From Agathobaculum sp. Marseille-P7918 (lineage in GTDB: Bacteria; Bacillota; Clostridia; Oscillospirales; Butyricicoccaceae): a stretch of DNA of 64,000 nt. Position 1 is the first letter of the stretch. Each line of letters begins with the position of its first letter. Positions 16,205-22,658 of the stretch are shown here, piece after piece. The notes beneath the pieces were generated by a model that was not told the origin of the DNA, searched no databases, and worked only from the letters and a program-made list of their open reading frames with translations. The stretch covers positions 113,382 through 177,381 of the forward strand of contig NZ_UYYD01000004.1 of NCBI RefSeq assembly GCF_900625105.1, read 5' to 3'. The position numbers were made by a program, and so were the translations under genes.

Positions 16205-17698
16205 TCAGCCGCGCATATAGGTCTGCGTGATCTCGCCCAGCATGGCCGAGACTGTCGGGTTGAGCGCTTCCTTGCGCACGCGCCAGCGCCAGTTTTTGCC
16301 GCCGATGGTGGCCGGCGTGTTCATGCGGGAATCCGCGCCCAGTGAGAGCAGATCCTGCAGGGTGGTCATGGCGATGCGCGCGGGCGATGCCCACACGCTC
16401 TTGATCGCGCTCCAGCCCATCGCTTCGCTGTGCGAGGTGCGCAGATACCGGTAAGCGAACTGCTTTTCCGGCTCGGTGCAGATGTCCATGATCTGCTCGC
16501 ACACGGTCTGCGAGTCATGCGTTGAGGTGTATACAATGCTGTTGGGGACAAAATTGTGCGGCAGGTGTTCGTTGTCGCAGTCGGGCGTAAAGCCGAAAAT
16601 CAGCACCTTCATGCCCGGGAAGCCGCTTTCCGCCAGCAGCTCGCGCACCTCGTCGGTCATGACGCCCAGATCTTCCGCGATCAGCGGCAGATCGCCGAGC
16701 GCCTTTTCAATTGCGTGGAACAGCTCCATGCCGGGGCCCTTGCGCCAGTGTCCCTTGACGGCGGTCTCCTCGGTCGCGCGTACTTCCCAGTAAGCGGCAA
16801 AGCCGCGAAAGTGGTCCAGCCGCACCACGTCGAACAGCGCCATGTTGCTCTTCATGCGCCAGATCCACCACGCGAAGCCCTCCGCGCGGTGTGCGTCCCA
16901 ATCGTAGACCGGGTTGCCCCACAGCTGACCGGTGGCCGAATAGTAGTCGGGCGGCACGCCCGCGACCAGCTTGGGGCTTTTATCCGCCTTGAGCTTGAAC
17001 AGCTTGGGGTGCGTCCAGACGTCCACCGAGTCGGCCGACACATAGATCGGGATATCGCCGATGATCTGGATGCCGTGCTCGTTGGCATATTCACGCAGCG
17101 CGGTCCACTGCGTAAAGAAAATATATTGCAGGAAGATGCGGAAATCGATCTCATCGCGCAGTTCTTCGGTCACTTTTTTCAGTGCTTCCGGCTTGCGGTC
17201 GCGCACCGCCTTGTCCGGCCACATATAGACCGGCATATGGTGGTATTTTTCCTCTTTGAGCGACATAAACAGCGCGTAATCCGGCAGCCATTCGGCGTTT
17301 TCTTCGGTAAACGCGTCGATCTTGGCGCGCAGCTTGTCGTCCACGCGCGAATAGGCTTTGCGGAACAGCGGCCAGCGGGTGTCGGCCAGCTGCTCGAAGT
17401 CCGCCGTGTCGGGCGAGGCCTCGAAGTCGCCCGCCTTGACCTCGGCCTCGGTCAACAGGCCGTCCTCGACCAGCAGATCCAGGTCGATCAGGTACGGGTT
17501 ACCCGCAGCGGCGGAAAAACACTGGTAAGGCGAGTCGCCGAACCCGGTGTGACCCAGCGGCAGCACCTGCCAGTAGGTCTGGTGTGCGGCCGCAAGGAAA
17601 TCGACAAATTCATAAGCGGTTTTGCCCATGGTACCCACGCCGTGCGGCGAGGGCAGGGAAGTGACGTGCGCAAGCACGCCGCTGGAACGTTTGAACAT
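16205..17698 (-). CDS. malQ: 4-alpha-glucanotransferase
   Basis: A 497-aa GH77 amylomaltase that transfers maltodextrin segments between glucans. The catalytic motifs are intact: VRLDHFRGF with the nucleophile Asp (near 296), IAEDLGVMT with the acid/base Glu (near 345) and STHDSQTV (near 396). ATG 17698 was chosen over ATG 17713 because GGGGGA sits seven bases upstream and the family N-terminus starts MFKRSSGVL. Its promoter (17728-17757) is divergent from that of trmB. The HAD-LUD gene follows after 37 bp. Confidence 0.96.
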   Translation of the reverse strand: MFKRSSGVLAHVTSLPSPHGVGTMGKTAYEFVDFLAAAHQTYWQVLPLGHTGFGDSPYQCFSAAAGNPYLIDLDLLVEDGLLTEAEVKAGDFEASPDTADFEQLADTRWPLFRKAYSRVDDKLRAKIDAFTEENAEWLPDYALFMSLKEEKYHHMPVYMWPDKAVRDRKPEALKKVTEELRDEIDFRIFLQYIFFTQWTALREYANEHGIQIIGDIPIYVSADSVDVWTHPKLFKLKADKSPKLVAGVPPDYYSATGQLWGNPVYDWDAHRAEGFAWWIWRMKSNMALFDVVRLDHFRGFAAYWEVRATEETAVKGHWRKGPGMELFHAIEKALGDLPLIAEDLGVMTDEVRELLAESGFPGMKVLIFGFTPDCDNEHLPHNFVPNSIVYTSTHDSQTVCEQIMDICTEPEKQFAYRYLRTSHSEAMGWSAIKSVWASPARIAMTTLQDLLSLGADSRMNTPATIGGKNWRWRVRKEALNPTVSAMLGEITQTYMRG

Positions 17699-17727
17699 AG
17701 ATTCATCCCCCATTTGCGTATAGTGGT

Positions 17728-17757
17728 ATTATAGCGTGTTTTATGGAAATTTGTCAA
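17728..17757 (-). promoter_or_regulatory. Promoter of malQ
   Basis: On the minus strand TTGACA (17752-17757), 18-bp spacer, TATAAT (17728-17733). Confidence 0.8.
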
Positions 17758-17763
17758 TTTTGC

Positions 17764-17792
17764 TTGCCAAGCGTGTTGGGGCAGGATATAAT
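17764..17792 (+). promoter_or_regulatory. Promoter of trmB
   Basis: TTGCCA (17764-17769), 17 bp, TATAAT (17787-17792); the -35 boxes of malQ and trmB are six bases apart. Confidence 0.75.
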
Positions 17793-17834
17793 GAAAAGGC
17801 TGAAAAATATACAGGAAAAAGGGGAATTTGACGC

Positions 17835-18494
17835 ATGAGAATGCGCAAAAAGAAAAATCTTGACGTTCGTTTCGCGGCCTGCGCGGATGTGATGGCCTTT
17901 GAACCCAAGGAAAAGCGCGGCAAATGGCGCGCGCTGTTCGCAAACGACCATCCGCTGCATCTGGAAATCGGCTGCGGCAAGGGTCGTTTCGCCATCGGCA
18001 TGGCCGAGCTGCACCCGGATATCAACTTCATCGCGGTCGAGCGGGAGGAAGGCGCACTGATTATGGCGGCCGAACGCTGCCAGCAGCATCCGCTGCCCAA
18101 CCTTCGGTTTGTGTCGTTTGACGCGGCTGAGCTGCGAGAGGTATTCGCGCCCGGCGAGGTGGACCGCATTTATCTGAACTTTTCCGACCCGTGGCCGCCC
18201 AACCGGCAGCGCAAGCGCCGCCTGACGTGGCGTGCCTATCTCGAGGTGTACGACGAGATCTTAAAGCAGCAGGGCGATATCTGCTTCAAGACCGACAACC
18301 AGCGGTTTTTCGAATGGACCTTGCAGGAGATCTGCCAGTTCGGCTGGCTGCTCCAGAACATTTCGCTCGATCTGCACAACTCGGACTTTGAGGGCAACGT
18401 GATGACCGAGTACGAGGAAAAATTCTCGTCTGAGGGCGCGCGCATCTACCGGCTGGAGGCCAGACGCCGTCTGCCGGAGTTTTTGAGAAAGTGA
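17835..18494 (+). CDS. trmB: tRNA (guanine-N7-)-methyltransferase
   Basis: A 219-aa class I SAM-dependent enzyme that makes m7G46 in tRNA. The SAM-binding motif LEIGCGKGRFAI (near 42-53), FIAVEREEGAL, and the family's DPWPPNRQRKRRL (near 117-129) are all present, as is the C-terminal TEYEEKF. Length and motif order are standard. It is monocistronic, between a divergent malQ and a terminator. Confidence 0.96.
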   Translation: MRMRKKKNLDVRFAACADVMAFEPKEKRGKWRALFANDHPLHLEIGCGKGRFAIGMAELHPDINFIAVEREEGALIMAAERCQQHPLPNLRFVSFDAAELREVFAPGEVDRIYLNFSDPWPPNRQRKRRLTWRAYLEVYDEILKQQGDICFKTDNQRFFEWTLQEICQFGWLLQNISLDLHNSDFEGNVMTEYEEKFSSEGARIYRLEARRRLPEFLRK

Positions 18495-18503
18495 ACACGG
18501 GAA

Positions 18504-18526
18504 AAGCGGCCTGAGGGCCGCTTTTT
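18504..18526 (+). terminator. Terminator of trmB
   Basis: AAGCGGCC/GGCCGCTT stem with loop TGAG followed by TTT, ten bases after the stop. Confidence 0.8.
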
Positions 18527-18531
18527 CATTC

Positions 18532-18559
18532 TTGACATATGCCGGAAATGTGGTATCAT
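18532..18559 (+). promoter_or_regulatory. Promoter of the NifX-like/DUF134 operon
   Basis: TTGACA (18532-18537), 16-bp spacer, TATCAT (18554-18559). An operator half-site, CATATGCCGG, begins inside the -35 box at 18535. Confidence 0.75.
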
Positions 18560-18569
18560 ACTTATATAA

Positions 18570-18583
18570 CCGGCATATGCCGG
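18570..18583. promoter_or_regulatory. Palindromic operator of the NifX-like/DUF134 operon
   Basis: A perfect 14-bp palindrome, CCGGCATATGCCGG, placed at the expected transcription start, with a second half-site CATATGCCGG overlapping the -35. The likely ligand is the DUF134 protein encoded by the operon itself (inference). Confidence 0.65.
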
Positions 18584-18606
18584 AAACAAAACACGGAGGC
18601 GTTTTT

Positions 18607-19011
18607 ATGAAAATCGCAGTCACTTATGAGGACGGTCAGGTCTTCCAGCATTTCGGCCACACCGCCCAGTTCAAAGTATATGAAGCCAAGGATGGGAAAA
18701 TCCTTTCTTCTCAGGTTGTCGATACCAACGGCAGCGGCCACGGCGCGCTGGCGGGCTTTCTCGCGGCGCAGGGCGTGGATACACTGATCTGCGGCGGTAT
18801 TGGCGGCGGCGCGCAGGCCGCGCTGGCCGAAGCGAATATCCGTCTGCTCGGCGGCGTGCAGGGCAGTGCGGACGCGGCAGTTGAGGCATTTCTGTCCGGT
18901 TCGCTCGCGTACAATCCGGATGTTCAGTGCAGCCATCACGAGCACCATGGGGAAGGGCATGACTGCTCGTCGCATGGCGACCACCACTGCGGCGGTCACT
19001 GCCACGGCTGA
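18607..19011 (+). CDS. NifB/NifX-family iron-molybdenum cofactor-binding-like protein
   Basis: A 134-aa protein with the NifX-like fold (about 1-105: MKIAVTYEDGQVFQHFGHTAQF, DTLICGGIGGGAQAALAE, LSGSLAY) that in nitrogen fixers carries FeMo-cofactor precursors. Here the fold has a His/Cys-rich tail (about 109-134, many HH and C), suggesting metal binding. No other nif genes occur nearby, and similar proteins are common in non-fixing anaerobes with unknown jobs, perhaps iron-sulfur or metal handling. ATG 18607 follows GGAGG by seven bases. It is cotranscribed with a DUF134 regulator three bases downstream. Confidence 0.85.
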   Translation: MKIAVTYEDGQVFQHFGHTAQFKVYEAKDGKILSSQVVDTNGSGHGALAGFLAAQGVDTLICGGIGGGAQAALAEANIRLLGGVQGSADAAVEAFLSGSLAYNPDVQCSHHEHHGEGHDCSSHGDHHCGGHCHG

Positions 19012-19014
19012 GCC

Positions 19015-19377
19015 ATGCCCAGACCGAAAAAATGCCGCCGTGTGTGCGGCCTGCCGGTCTGCCGGGAATTTGGCCCGCGCGGCATGGGCTGCGCGGGCGA
19101 GCCGGTCACGATGGGGCTGGACGAATATGAGGTCATCCGCCTGATCGATTTGCAGGGCATGCAGCAGGAACAGGCAGCCGCGCAGATGGGCGTGGCACGC
19201 ACGACCGTGCAGTCGATCTATAATACCGCGCGGCGCAAACTGGCGGAAGCGCTGGTAAACGGCAGGATACTCCGCATCGAAGGCGGCGACGTTGCGGTGT
19301 GTGAAAAGCGCGCGCATTGCATGCGGGGCGGATGCTGTGCGCATCGCGGATGCGCAAAACAAAAACCGGAAGGCTGA
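19015..19377 (+). CDS. DUF134 family DNA-binding protein
   Basis: A 120-aa protein. The N-terminal RRVCGLPVCREFGPRG box (about 8-23) is the DUF134 signature; a sigma-70 region-4-like helix-turn-helix follows (about 50-80, QAAAQMGVARTTVQSIYNTA). The C-terminus has four or five Cys residues in a metal-binding pattern. It begins three bases after the NifX-like gene, and members of this family often neighbour NifX-like genes, so it probably regulates this operon through the palindrome at 18570-18583. Its stop codon lies in the loop of the terminator. Confidence 0.87.
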   Translation: MPRPKKCRRVCGLPVCREFGPRGMGCAGEPVTMGLDEYEVIRLIDLQGMQQEQAAAQMGVARTTVQSIYNTARRKLAEALVNGRILRIEGGDVAVCEKRAHCMRGGCCAHRGCAKQKPEG

Positions 19378-19391
19378 GCCTTCCGGTTTTT
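19364..19391 (+). terminator. Terminator overlapping the DUF134 stop codon
   Basis: AACCGGAAGGC/GCCTTCCGGTT stem whose three-base loop is the TGA stop codon (19375-19377), followed by TTT. An A-run on the left suggests that it also ends the minus-strand PRTase gene. Confidence 0.8.
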
Positions 19392-19394
19392 CTG

Positions 19395-20033
19395 TTACAG
19401 TTTGGTGTAGCCGCGCGGGGTGACGATCGCGTCCAGCGGAACGCCGGCCGCGCAGGCAGGGCAGTTTTTGCCGCGCACGAAGTTGTGGTAATGCGGGAAA
19501 TCCTCGCCCGAGAACAGGCTGAAGACCGGTTTGCCGTCGAGTTCGGAGATATTGGAGAACAGCGCAGAATAACCGGCAACGCGGCCGCCGTAATATTCGA
19601 TGCACTCGCGGGTCTGCGACAAGGTCTGTCCGGTGGAAGCGGTGTTGACCAGAACCAGCACGTTGCGGTGCTCGATCATGGGGCGCAGGTTGTCCGCGAA
19701 CATGAACTGGCCGTTGACGTTGCTGTCCGGCTCGACAAGGTAAATGGCCTTGTTGGTGTTCAGGCTGCCGATGCCGGAGTTGGCAAGCTCCCTTGCGACA
19801 TAGGCGCCGATATATTCGGTGCCTTCCAGACAAAGCAGCGTATCGATGCTGACGGTGGAGAAGCGGAACGCAATGCTGCGCGCAGCTTCGAGTGCCATGG
19901 CCATGTTATGCTTGATTTCGGACATATCAATGTAGTAATTGATATGGGAATGGTTGGTTGCAAAATGACCCGGAATCGCGTCTGCATACAGACGTTTGTT
20001 GGAACGGGAAGTAATTCGGATCGGCTGCTGCAT
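19395..20033 (-). CDS. Type I phosphoribosyltransferase-like protein (PyrE-like)
   Basis: A 212-aa protein with a type I PRTase fold: a core sheet, and a PRPP-loop-like motif VLVLVNTASTGQTL (near 126-139) instead of the usual V-V-D-D-V...T-G-x-T. The two acidic residues that normally bind PRPP ribose are replaced by N-T, so catalysis is doubtful. A CPAC pair near the C-terminus is unusual for PyrE. No pyrimidine genes are adjacent. It starts behind AAAGGTGG, with its own promoter. The function is uncertain; a regulatory or divergent PRTase role is possible. Confidence 0.65.
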   Translation of the reverse strand: MQQPIRITSRSNKRLYADAIPGHFATNHSHINYYIDMSEIKHNMAMALEAARSIAFRFSTVSIDTLLCLEGTEYIGAYVARELANSGIGSLNTNKAIYLVEPDSNVNGQFMFADNLRPMIEHRNVLVLVNTASTGQTLSQTRECIEYYGGRVAGYSALFSNISELDGKPVFSLFSGEDFPHYHNFVRGKNCPACAAGVPLDAIVTPRGYTKL

Positions 20034-20076
20034 AGAATGACCACCTTTCTTTGTGCGTTATAAAAATCACAAACCT

Positions 20077-20105
20077 ATTATAGCGCAATTTGATGCGCAG
20101 GGCAA
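20077..20105 (-). promoter_or_regulatory. Promoter of the PRTase-like gene
   Basis: On the minus strand TTGCCC (20100-20105), 17 bp, TATAAT (20077-20082). Confidence 0.7.
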
Positions 20106-20137
20106 GAAAAAGCCGTGCGCCTTTTGTGCGGGATGAC

Positions 20138-20170
20138 AAAAAAACCCTGCTGCAAAAGCAGCAGGGTTTT
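20138..20170 (-). terminator. Terminator of infC-rpmI-rplT
   Basis: AAAACCCTGCTGC and its complement around AAAA, with a T-run on the minus strand, 12 bp past rplT. Confidence 0.85.
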
Positions 20171-20182
20171 CATCCGGATGAA

Positions 20183-20536
20183 TTAAAGCGCAGCCTTGGC
20201 CTTCTCAGCCAGAGCAGCGAATGCAGCCTTGTCGTTTACGGCCAGATCCGCGAGCATCTTGCGGTTCAGGTCGATGCCGGCCTTCTTCAGGCCGTTCATG
20301 AAGCGGCTGTAGTTCATGTCGCAGGACTTAGCGGCAGCCGAAATACGGGTGATCCACAGGCGGCGGAAGTCGCGCTTCTTGTGCTTGCGGCCGATATAAG
20401 CGTACTTCAGGCTCTTCATGACAGCCTGGTTGGCTACACGATAATGGGTGGACTTGGCGCCCCAGTAGCCCTTTGCACGCTTCAGGATCTTCTTTCTTCT
20501 TTTGCGCGTCATCATTGCGCCCTTAACTCTTGCCAT
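20183..20536 (-). CDS. rplT: 50S ribosomal protein L20
   Basis: A 117-aa standard-length L20, which binds 23S rRNA early in large-subunit assembly. Motifs [33 protein letters not shown] and [11 protein letters not shown] are all conserved. It is the last gene of infC-rpmI-rplT, starting behind AGGAGG. In many Firmicutes L20 represses this operon by binding its leader, and a leader attenuator is present here. Confidence 0.98.
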   Translation of the reverse strand: MARVKGAMMTRKRRKKILKRAKGYWGAKSTHYRVANQAVMKSLKYAYIGRKHKKRDFRRLWITRISAAAKSCDMNYSRFMNGLKKAGIDLNRKMLADLAVNDKAAFAALAEKAKAAL

Positions 20537-20569
20537 TGTAATTGCCTCCTATATGAAAGATGTTTTTAC

Positions 20570-20773
20570 TTACTTATACGGCAGCAGACGCTTGAGCTGC
20601 GCTACGTTCGTGGAATCCGCGAAGCCTTCCTTGCGGAGGTGGCGCTTGAGCTTGGTCGTCTTACCATGGCCGTTGAGCAGGTGACGCTTGCCGACATGGC
20701 CGCGCTTGAACTTGCCGTTCTTGGTTACGGAGAATCTCTTCTTTGCACCGCTGTGCGTTTTGATCTTAGGCAT
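20570..20773 (-). CDS. rpmI: 50S ribosomal protein L35
   Basis: A 67-aa L35 with the family pattern MPKIKTHSGAKKRF...GHVGKRHLL...KRHLRK. It lies between infC and rplT with gaps of 44 and 33 bp and has a strong GAGGAG ribosome site. Confidence 0.98.
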   Translation of the reverse strand: MPKIKTHSGAKKRFSVTKNGKFKRGHVGKRHLLNGHGKTTKLKRHLRKEGFADSTNVAQLKRLLPYK

Positions 20774-20817
20774 AAGGTTTGCTCCTCTCTGAATTTGCGC
20801 GCTGGGCGCGTTTTGGT

Positions 20818-21336
20818 TTACTTGTCCTTAGCGGGCGCCAGAAACATCAGCATCTGGCGGCCTTCGAGCTTGGGCTGCTTTTCCACCGTGCTGCAATCCG
20901 CGCACAGCTCCGCGAAGCGATGGAGCAGATCCTGACCAAGCGACGCGTGCGTGACCTCGCGGCCGCGGAAACGAACCGAAACCTTGACCTTGTCGCCGTC
21001 CTTGAGGAAGCGGCAGGCGTTTTTCACTTTGGTGTTCAGGTCGCCGACGTCAATGTTGGGGGTCAGGCGAATCTCTTTGATCTCCACGACGCGCTGGTTT
21101 TTGCGCGCTTCCTTTTCGCGCTTGGCCTGTTCGAAACGGAATTTACCGTAGTCCATGATTTTGCAGACCGGCGGTTTCGCCTGCGGGGCGATCTTGACCA
21201 GATCCATGCCCTTTTCAACGGCGGCTTCCTGCGCCTGCTGGATGGGAACAATACCGAGCTGCTGGCCGTCGTCACTGATCAGACGGACTTCCTTGTCGCG
21301 GATCTCTTCATTGATTTGATGTTCCATGCTGCTGAT
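20818..21336 (-). CDS. infC: Translation initiation factor IF-3 with an AUC start
   Basis: A 172-aa IF-3 that binds 30S subunits and checks the start codon. N-domain: INEEIRDKEVRLISDDGQQLG; linker rich in KREKEARKNQ; C-domain VKVSVRFRGREVTHASLGQ. GGAGG ends nine bases before an in-frame ATC at 21336-21334, while the first ATG (21327) is 18 bases away; the likely start is therefore ATC, encoding formyl-Met then SSMEHQ. Non-AUG starts of infC are a known autoregulatory feature. It leads rpmI and rplT behind a leader with an intrinsic terminator. Confidence 0.93.
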   Translation of the reverse strand: MSSMEHQINEEIRDKEVRLISDDGQQLGIVPIQQAQEAAVEKGMDLVKIAPQAKPPVCKIMDYGKFRFEQAKREKEARKNQRVVEIKEIRLTPNIDVGDLNTKVKNACRFLKDGDKVKVSVRFRGREVTHASLGQDLLHRFAELCADCSTVEKQPKLEGRQMLMFLAPAKDK

Positions 21337-21370
21337 TGGTAAGCACCTCCAAACGATAAATGGGTTAAGA

Positions 21371-21405
21371 CAAAAAGAAAAAGGACCGATCGAAAGCGAC
21401 CGTCC
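21371..21405 (-). promoter_or_regulatory. Leader attenuator of infC-rpmI-rplT
   Basis: On the minus strand a hairpin (21405-21383; about nine pairs with one bulge, loop CTTT) is followed by TTTTTCTTTTT. It lies between the promoter at 21513-21541 and the infC start, about 100 nt into the leader, so it must be read through or disrupted for infC expression, as in L20-leader-type control. Confidence 0.75.
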
Positions 21406-21512
21406 TCCCTGCATAAACCGCAAACCTGCCCAAAACAGATTTGTGCTTTATTGACCCGTTTGCTCAAAACGCTGCGGGTGAGGACATTGCCTTCTTCCTT
21501 GTTACCTGAAAT

Positions 21513-21541
21513 ACTATATCAGAATCCGCGTACAAAGTCAA
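21513..21541 (-). promoter_or_regulatory. Promoter of infC-rpmI-rplT
   Basis: On the minus strand TTGACT (21536-21541), 17 bp, TATAGT (21513-21518), giving a leader of about 170 nt. Confidence 0.8.
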
Positions 21542-21622
21542 GGCTTTATTTCGGTAATTTTAACTGGTATGATATTTCGCACAGGCAGCATACTATGACA
21601 GTACGGCGCCTGAGAATGGGGC

Positions 21623-21651
21623 TTTACAAAAGGGACGCGATTTGTTATGCT
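21623..21651 (+). promoter_or_regulatory. Promoter of the DUF1292 gene
   Basis: TTTACA (21623-21628), 17 bp, TATGCT (21646-21651), 60 bp before the start codon. Confidence 0.65.
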
Positions 21652-21710
21652 TAAAGCAAGGAGAAGGCTTCTCCTTTTCAGCCCGAACTTGAAACACAAG
21701 GAGGTGCCGG

Positions 21711-21989
21711 ATGATGAGTGAGGAATACGGCAACGATTTTGTCACGCTGATCGATGAGGACGGCAACGAAGTTGAATTTGAGCACATCGACACCGTGGAA
21801 TATCAGGGAACGACCTATCTGGCGTTTATCCCGGCGGAGCTTTCCGTTGAGGAGGACGCGGAGGTCGTCATCATGCAGATCGTCGAGGAAAACGGCGAGG
21901 AACTGCTCGAAGCGGTCGAGGATGATGAGATCGCGGACGCGGTTTTCGATATCGTGATGGAGCGCGCCGAGGCGGAGGAAGAAGAATAA
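21711..21989 (+). CDS. DUF1292 domain protein
   Basis: A 92-aa very acidic protein of the DUF1292 family (YrzB-like), common in Firmicutes and often near alaS/ruvX. The pattern FVTLIDEDGNEVEFEHIDTVEY and the repeat of EE pairs are typical. A strong AAGGAGGT site precedes tandem ATG codons; ATG 21711 or 21714 could be used. The function is unknown. It has its own promoter and no partner gene here. Confidence 0.88.
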   Translation: MMSEEYGNDFVTLIDEDGNEVEFEHIDTVEYQGTTYLAFIPAELSVEEDAEVVIMQIVEENGEELLEAVEDDEIADAVFDIVMERAEAEEEE

Positions 21990-22047
21990 CCGCACGCCGC
22001 AGCGCGTCAGTACAATCCACGCCGCAAACGGCACGGATCAGTCAAAT

Positions 22048-22228
22048 CCCTGCCCTGTGCGACAGCAGCCCTTTTTTAACCCACATTTTTAGTACGGGAT
22101 TTCGGAACGTTTTGGCATCGAGCAGCAGGCCTCCCGGGTATACACGGACGTTGGAAGCGCAGATATGCCAAACAGAAAACCCACCTGCATGAGTCGTGCA
22201 GGTTACTAATTGGGCTGCATCGGCAGGG
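22048..22228 (-). ncRNA. Candidate structured ncRNA, raiA-type most likely
   Basis: This 181-nt stretch has no plausible gene but several long-range helices. CCCTGCC 22048-22054 pairs with 22222-22228 and GCAGCCC 22065-22071 with 22212-22218 to close the element. Inside are an 8-bp helix 22111-22118/22165-22172 and a hairpin 22184-22189/22197-22202. The order on the minus strand (closing helix, hairpin CCTGCA, then TTTGGCAT, and a CCCGGGAGG loop) resembles the raiA RNA motif of Clostridia; a 6S RNA is the alternative but would be less branched. The family is from memory. Candidate -35/-10 boxes (GCGACA, TATAAA) lie just upstream near 22235-22265. Confidence 0.55.
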
Positions 22229-22327
22229 CGGGGTATTTTTATATCCAAATGTTGGATTTTGTCGCATGCAAGCATAAAACAGGTGAAACAAAATTGTTAC
22301 ATTTGTGTAACTTTACAGGAATTTTAT

Positions 22328-22355
22328 TTGCTTTTTTTGCATAAGATGTTATACT
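22328..22355 (+). promoter_or_regulatory. Promoter of the 30-aa ORF
   Basis: TTGCTT (22328-22333), 16 bp, TATACT (22350-22355), in a very AT-rich stretch. Apart from this and the candidate ncRNA, the 403-bp gap 21990-22392 shows nothing else. Confidence 0.6.
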
Positions 22356-22392
22356 GAACTTAAGCAAAGTAAAAGAGGAGGTGGAAAACAAC

Positions 22393-22485
22393 ATGAGACA
22401 TCTGAGAATCCCTCAGCAGCCCGATCGCCCGGATATCGATGATCTGATCTTCGGTGACGAACATGAGACGCATAGCGATAAGTAA
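22393..22485 (+). CDS. 30-aa small protein of unknown function
   Basis: ATG 22393 to TAA 22485, coding for 30 residues (MRHLRIPQQPDRPDIDDLIF then GDEHETHSDK). The ribosome site AGAGGAGGTGG (22374-22384) is one of the strongest in the window, a promoter lies upstream and a terminator starts 17 bp after the stop, so the ORF has its own transcription unit. The peptide has a basic/Pro-rich first half and an acidic second half. There is no signal peptide or membrane helix. I recognise no family. It could be a regulatory small protein or a peptide precursor, but no modification or export genes are adjacent. Confidence 0.6.
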   Translation: MRHLRIPQQPDRPDIDDLIFGDEHETHSDK

Positions 22486-22502
22486 AACGCTTACGGATAT
22501 GT

Positions 22503-22552
22503 CCACGCAGGGCGCGCATGCTGAAAAAGAAATGCGGCCGCGTGGTTTTTTT
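22503..22552 (+). terminator. Terminator of the 30-aa ORF
   Basis: CCACGC/GCGTGG outer stem with inner GGC/GCC and CGCAT/ATGCG pairs, followed by seven T. Confidence 0.75.
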
Positions 22553-22622
22553 ATATTTATTTCCCGGAGAACAAAAAAGGGAGTTCCATTCTAAATATGA
22601 AAAATCGTCTCATAAAAGGGTA

Positions 22623-22658
22623 GTGCCCGAAACGGAAACGCGTTTCGGGCACTTTTTT
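22623..22658 (-). terminator. Terminator of the XRE regulator gene
   Basis: A 12-bp stem GTGCCCGAAACG with 22641-22652; T-run on the plus side. It lies directly after the minus-strand stop codon and probably acts in both directions. Confidence 0.65.

Noticed and set aside
18607..19377. Nitrogen fixation locus
   Set aside because: Only a NifX-like fold and DUF134 are present; no nifHDK or nifEN. nifJ here is a catabolic PFOR.
22042..22291. Two 70-77-codon minus-strand frames in the ncRNA region
   Set aside because: They overlap each other and the paired segments of the candidate RNA, and neither has a ribosome site.
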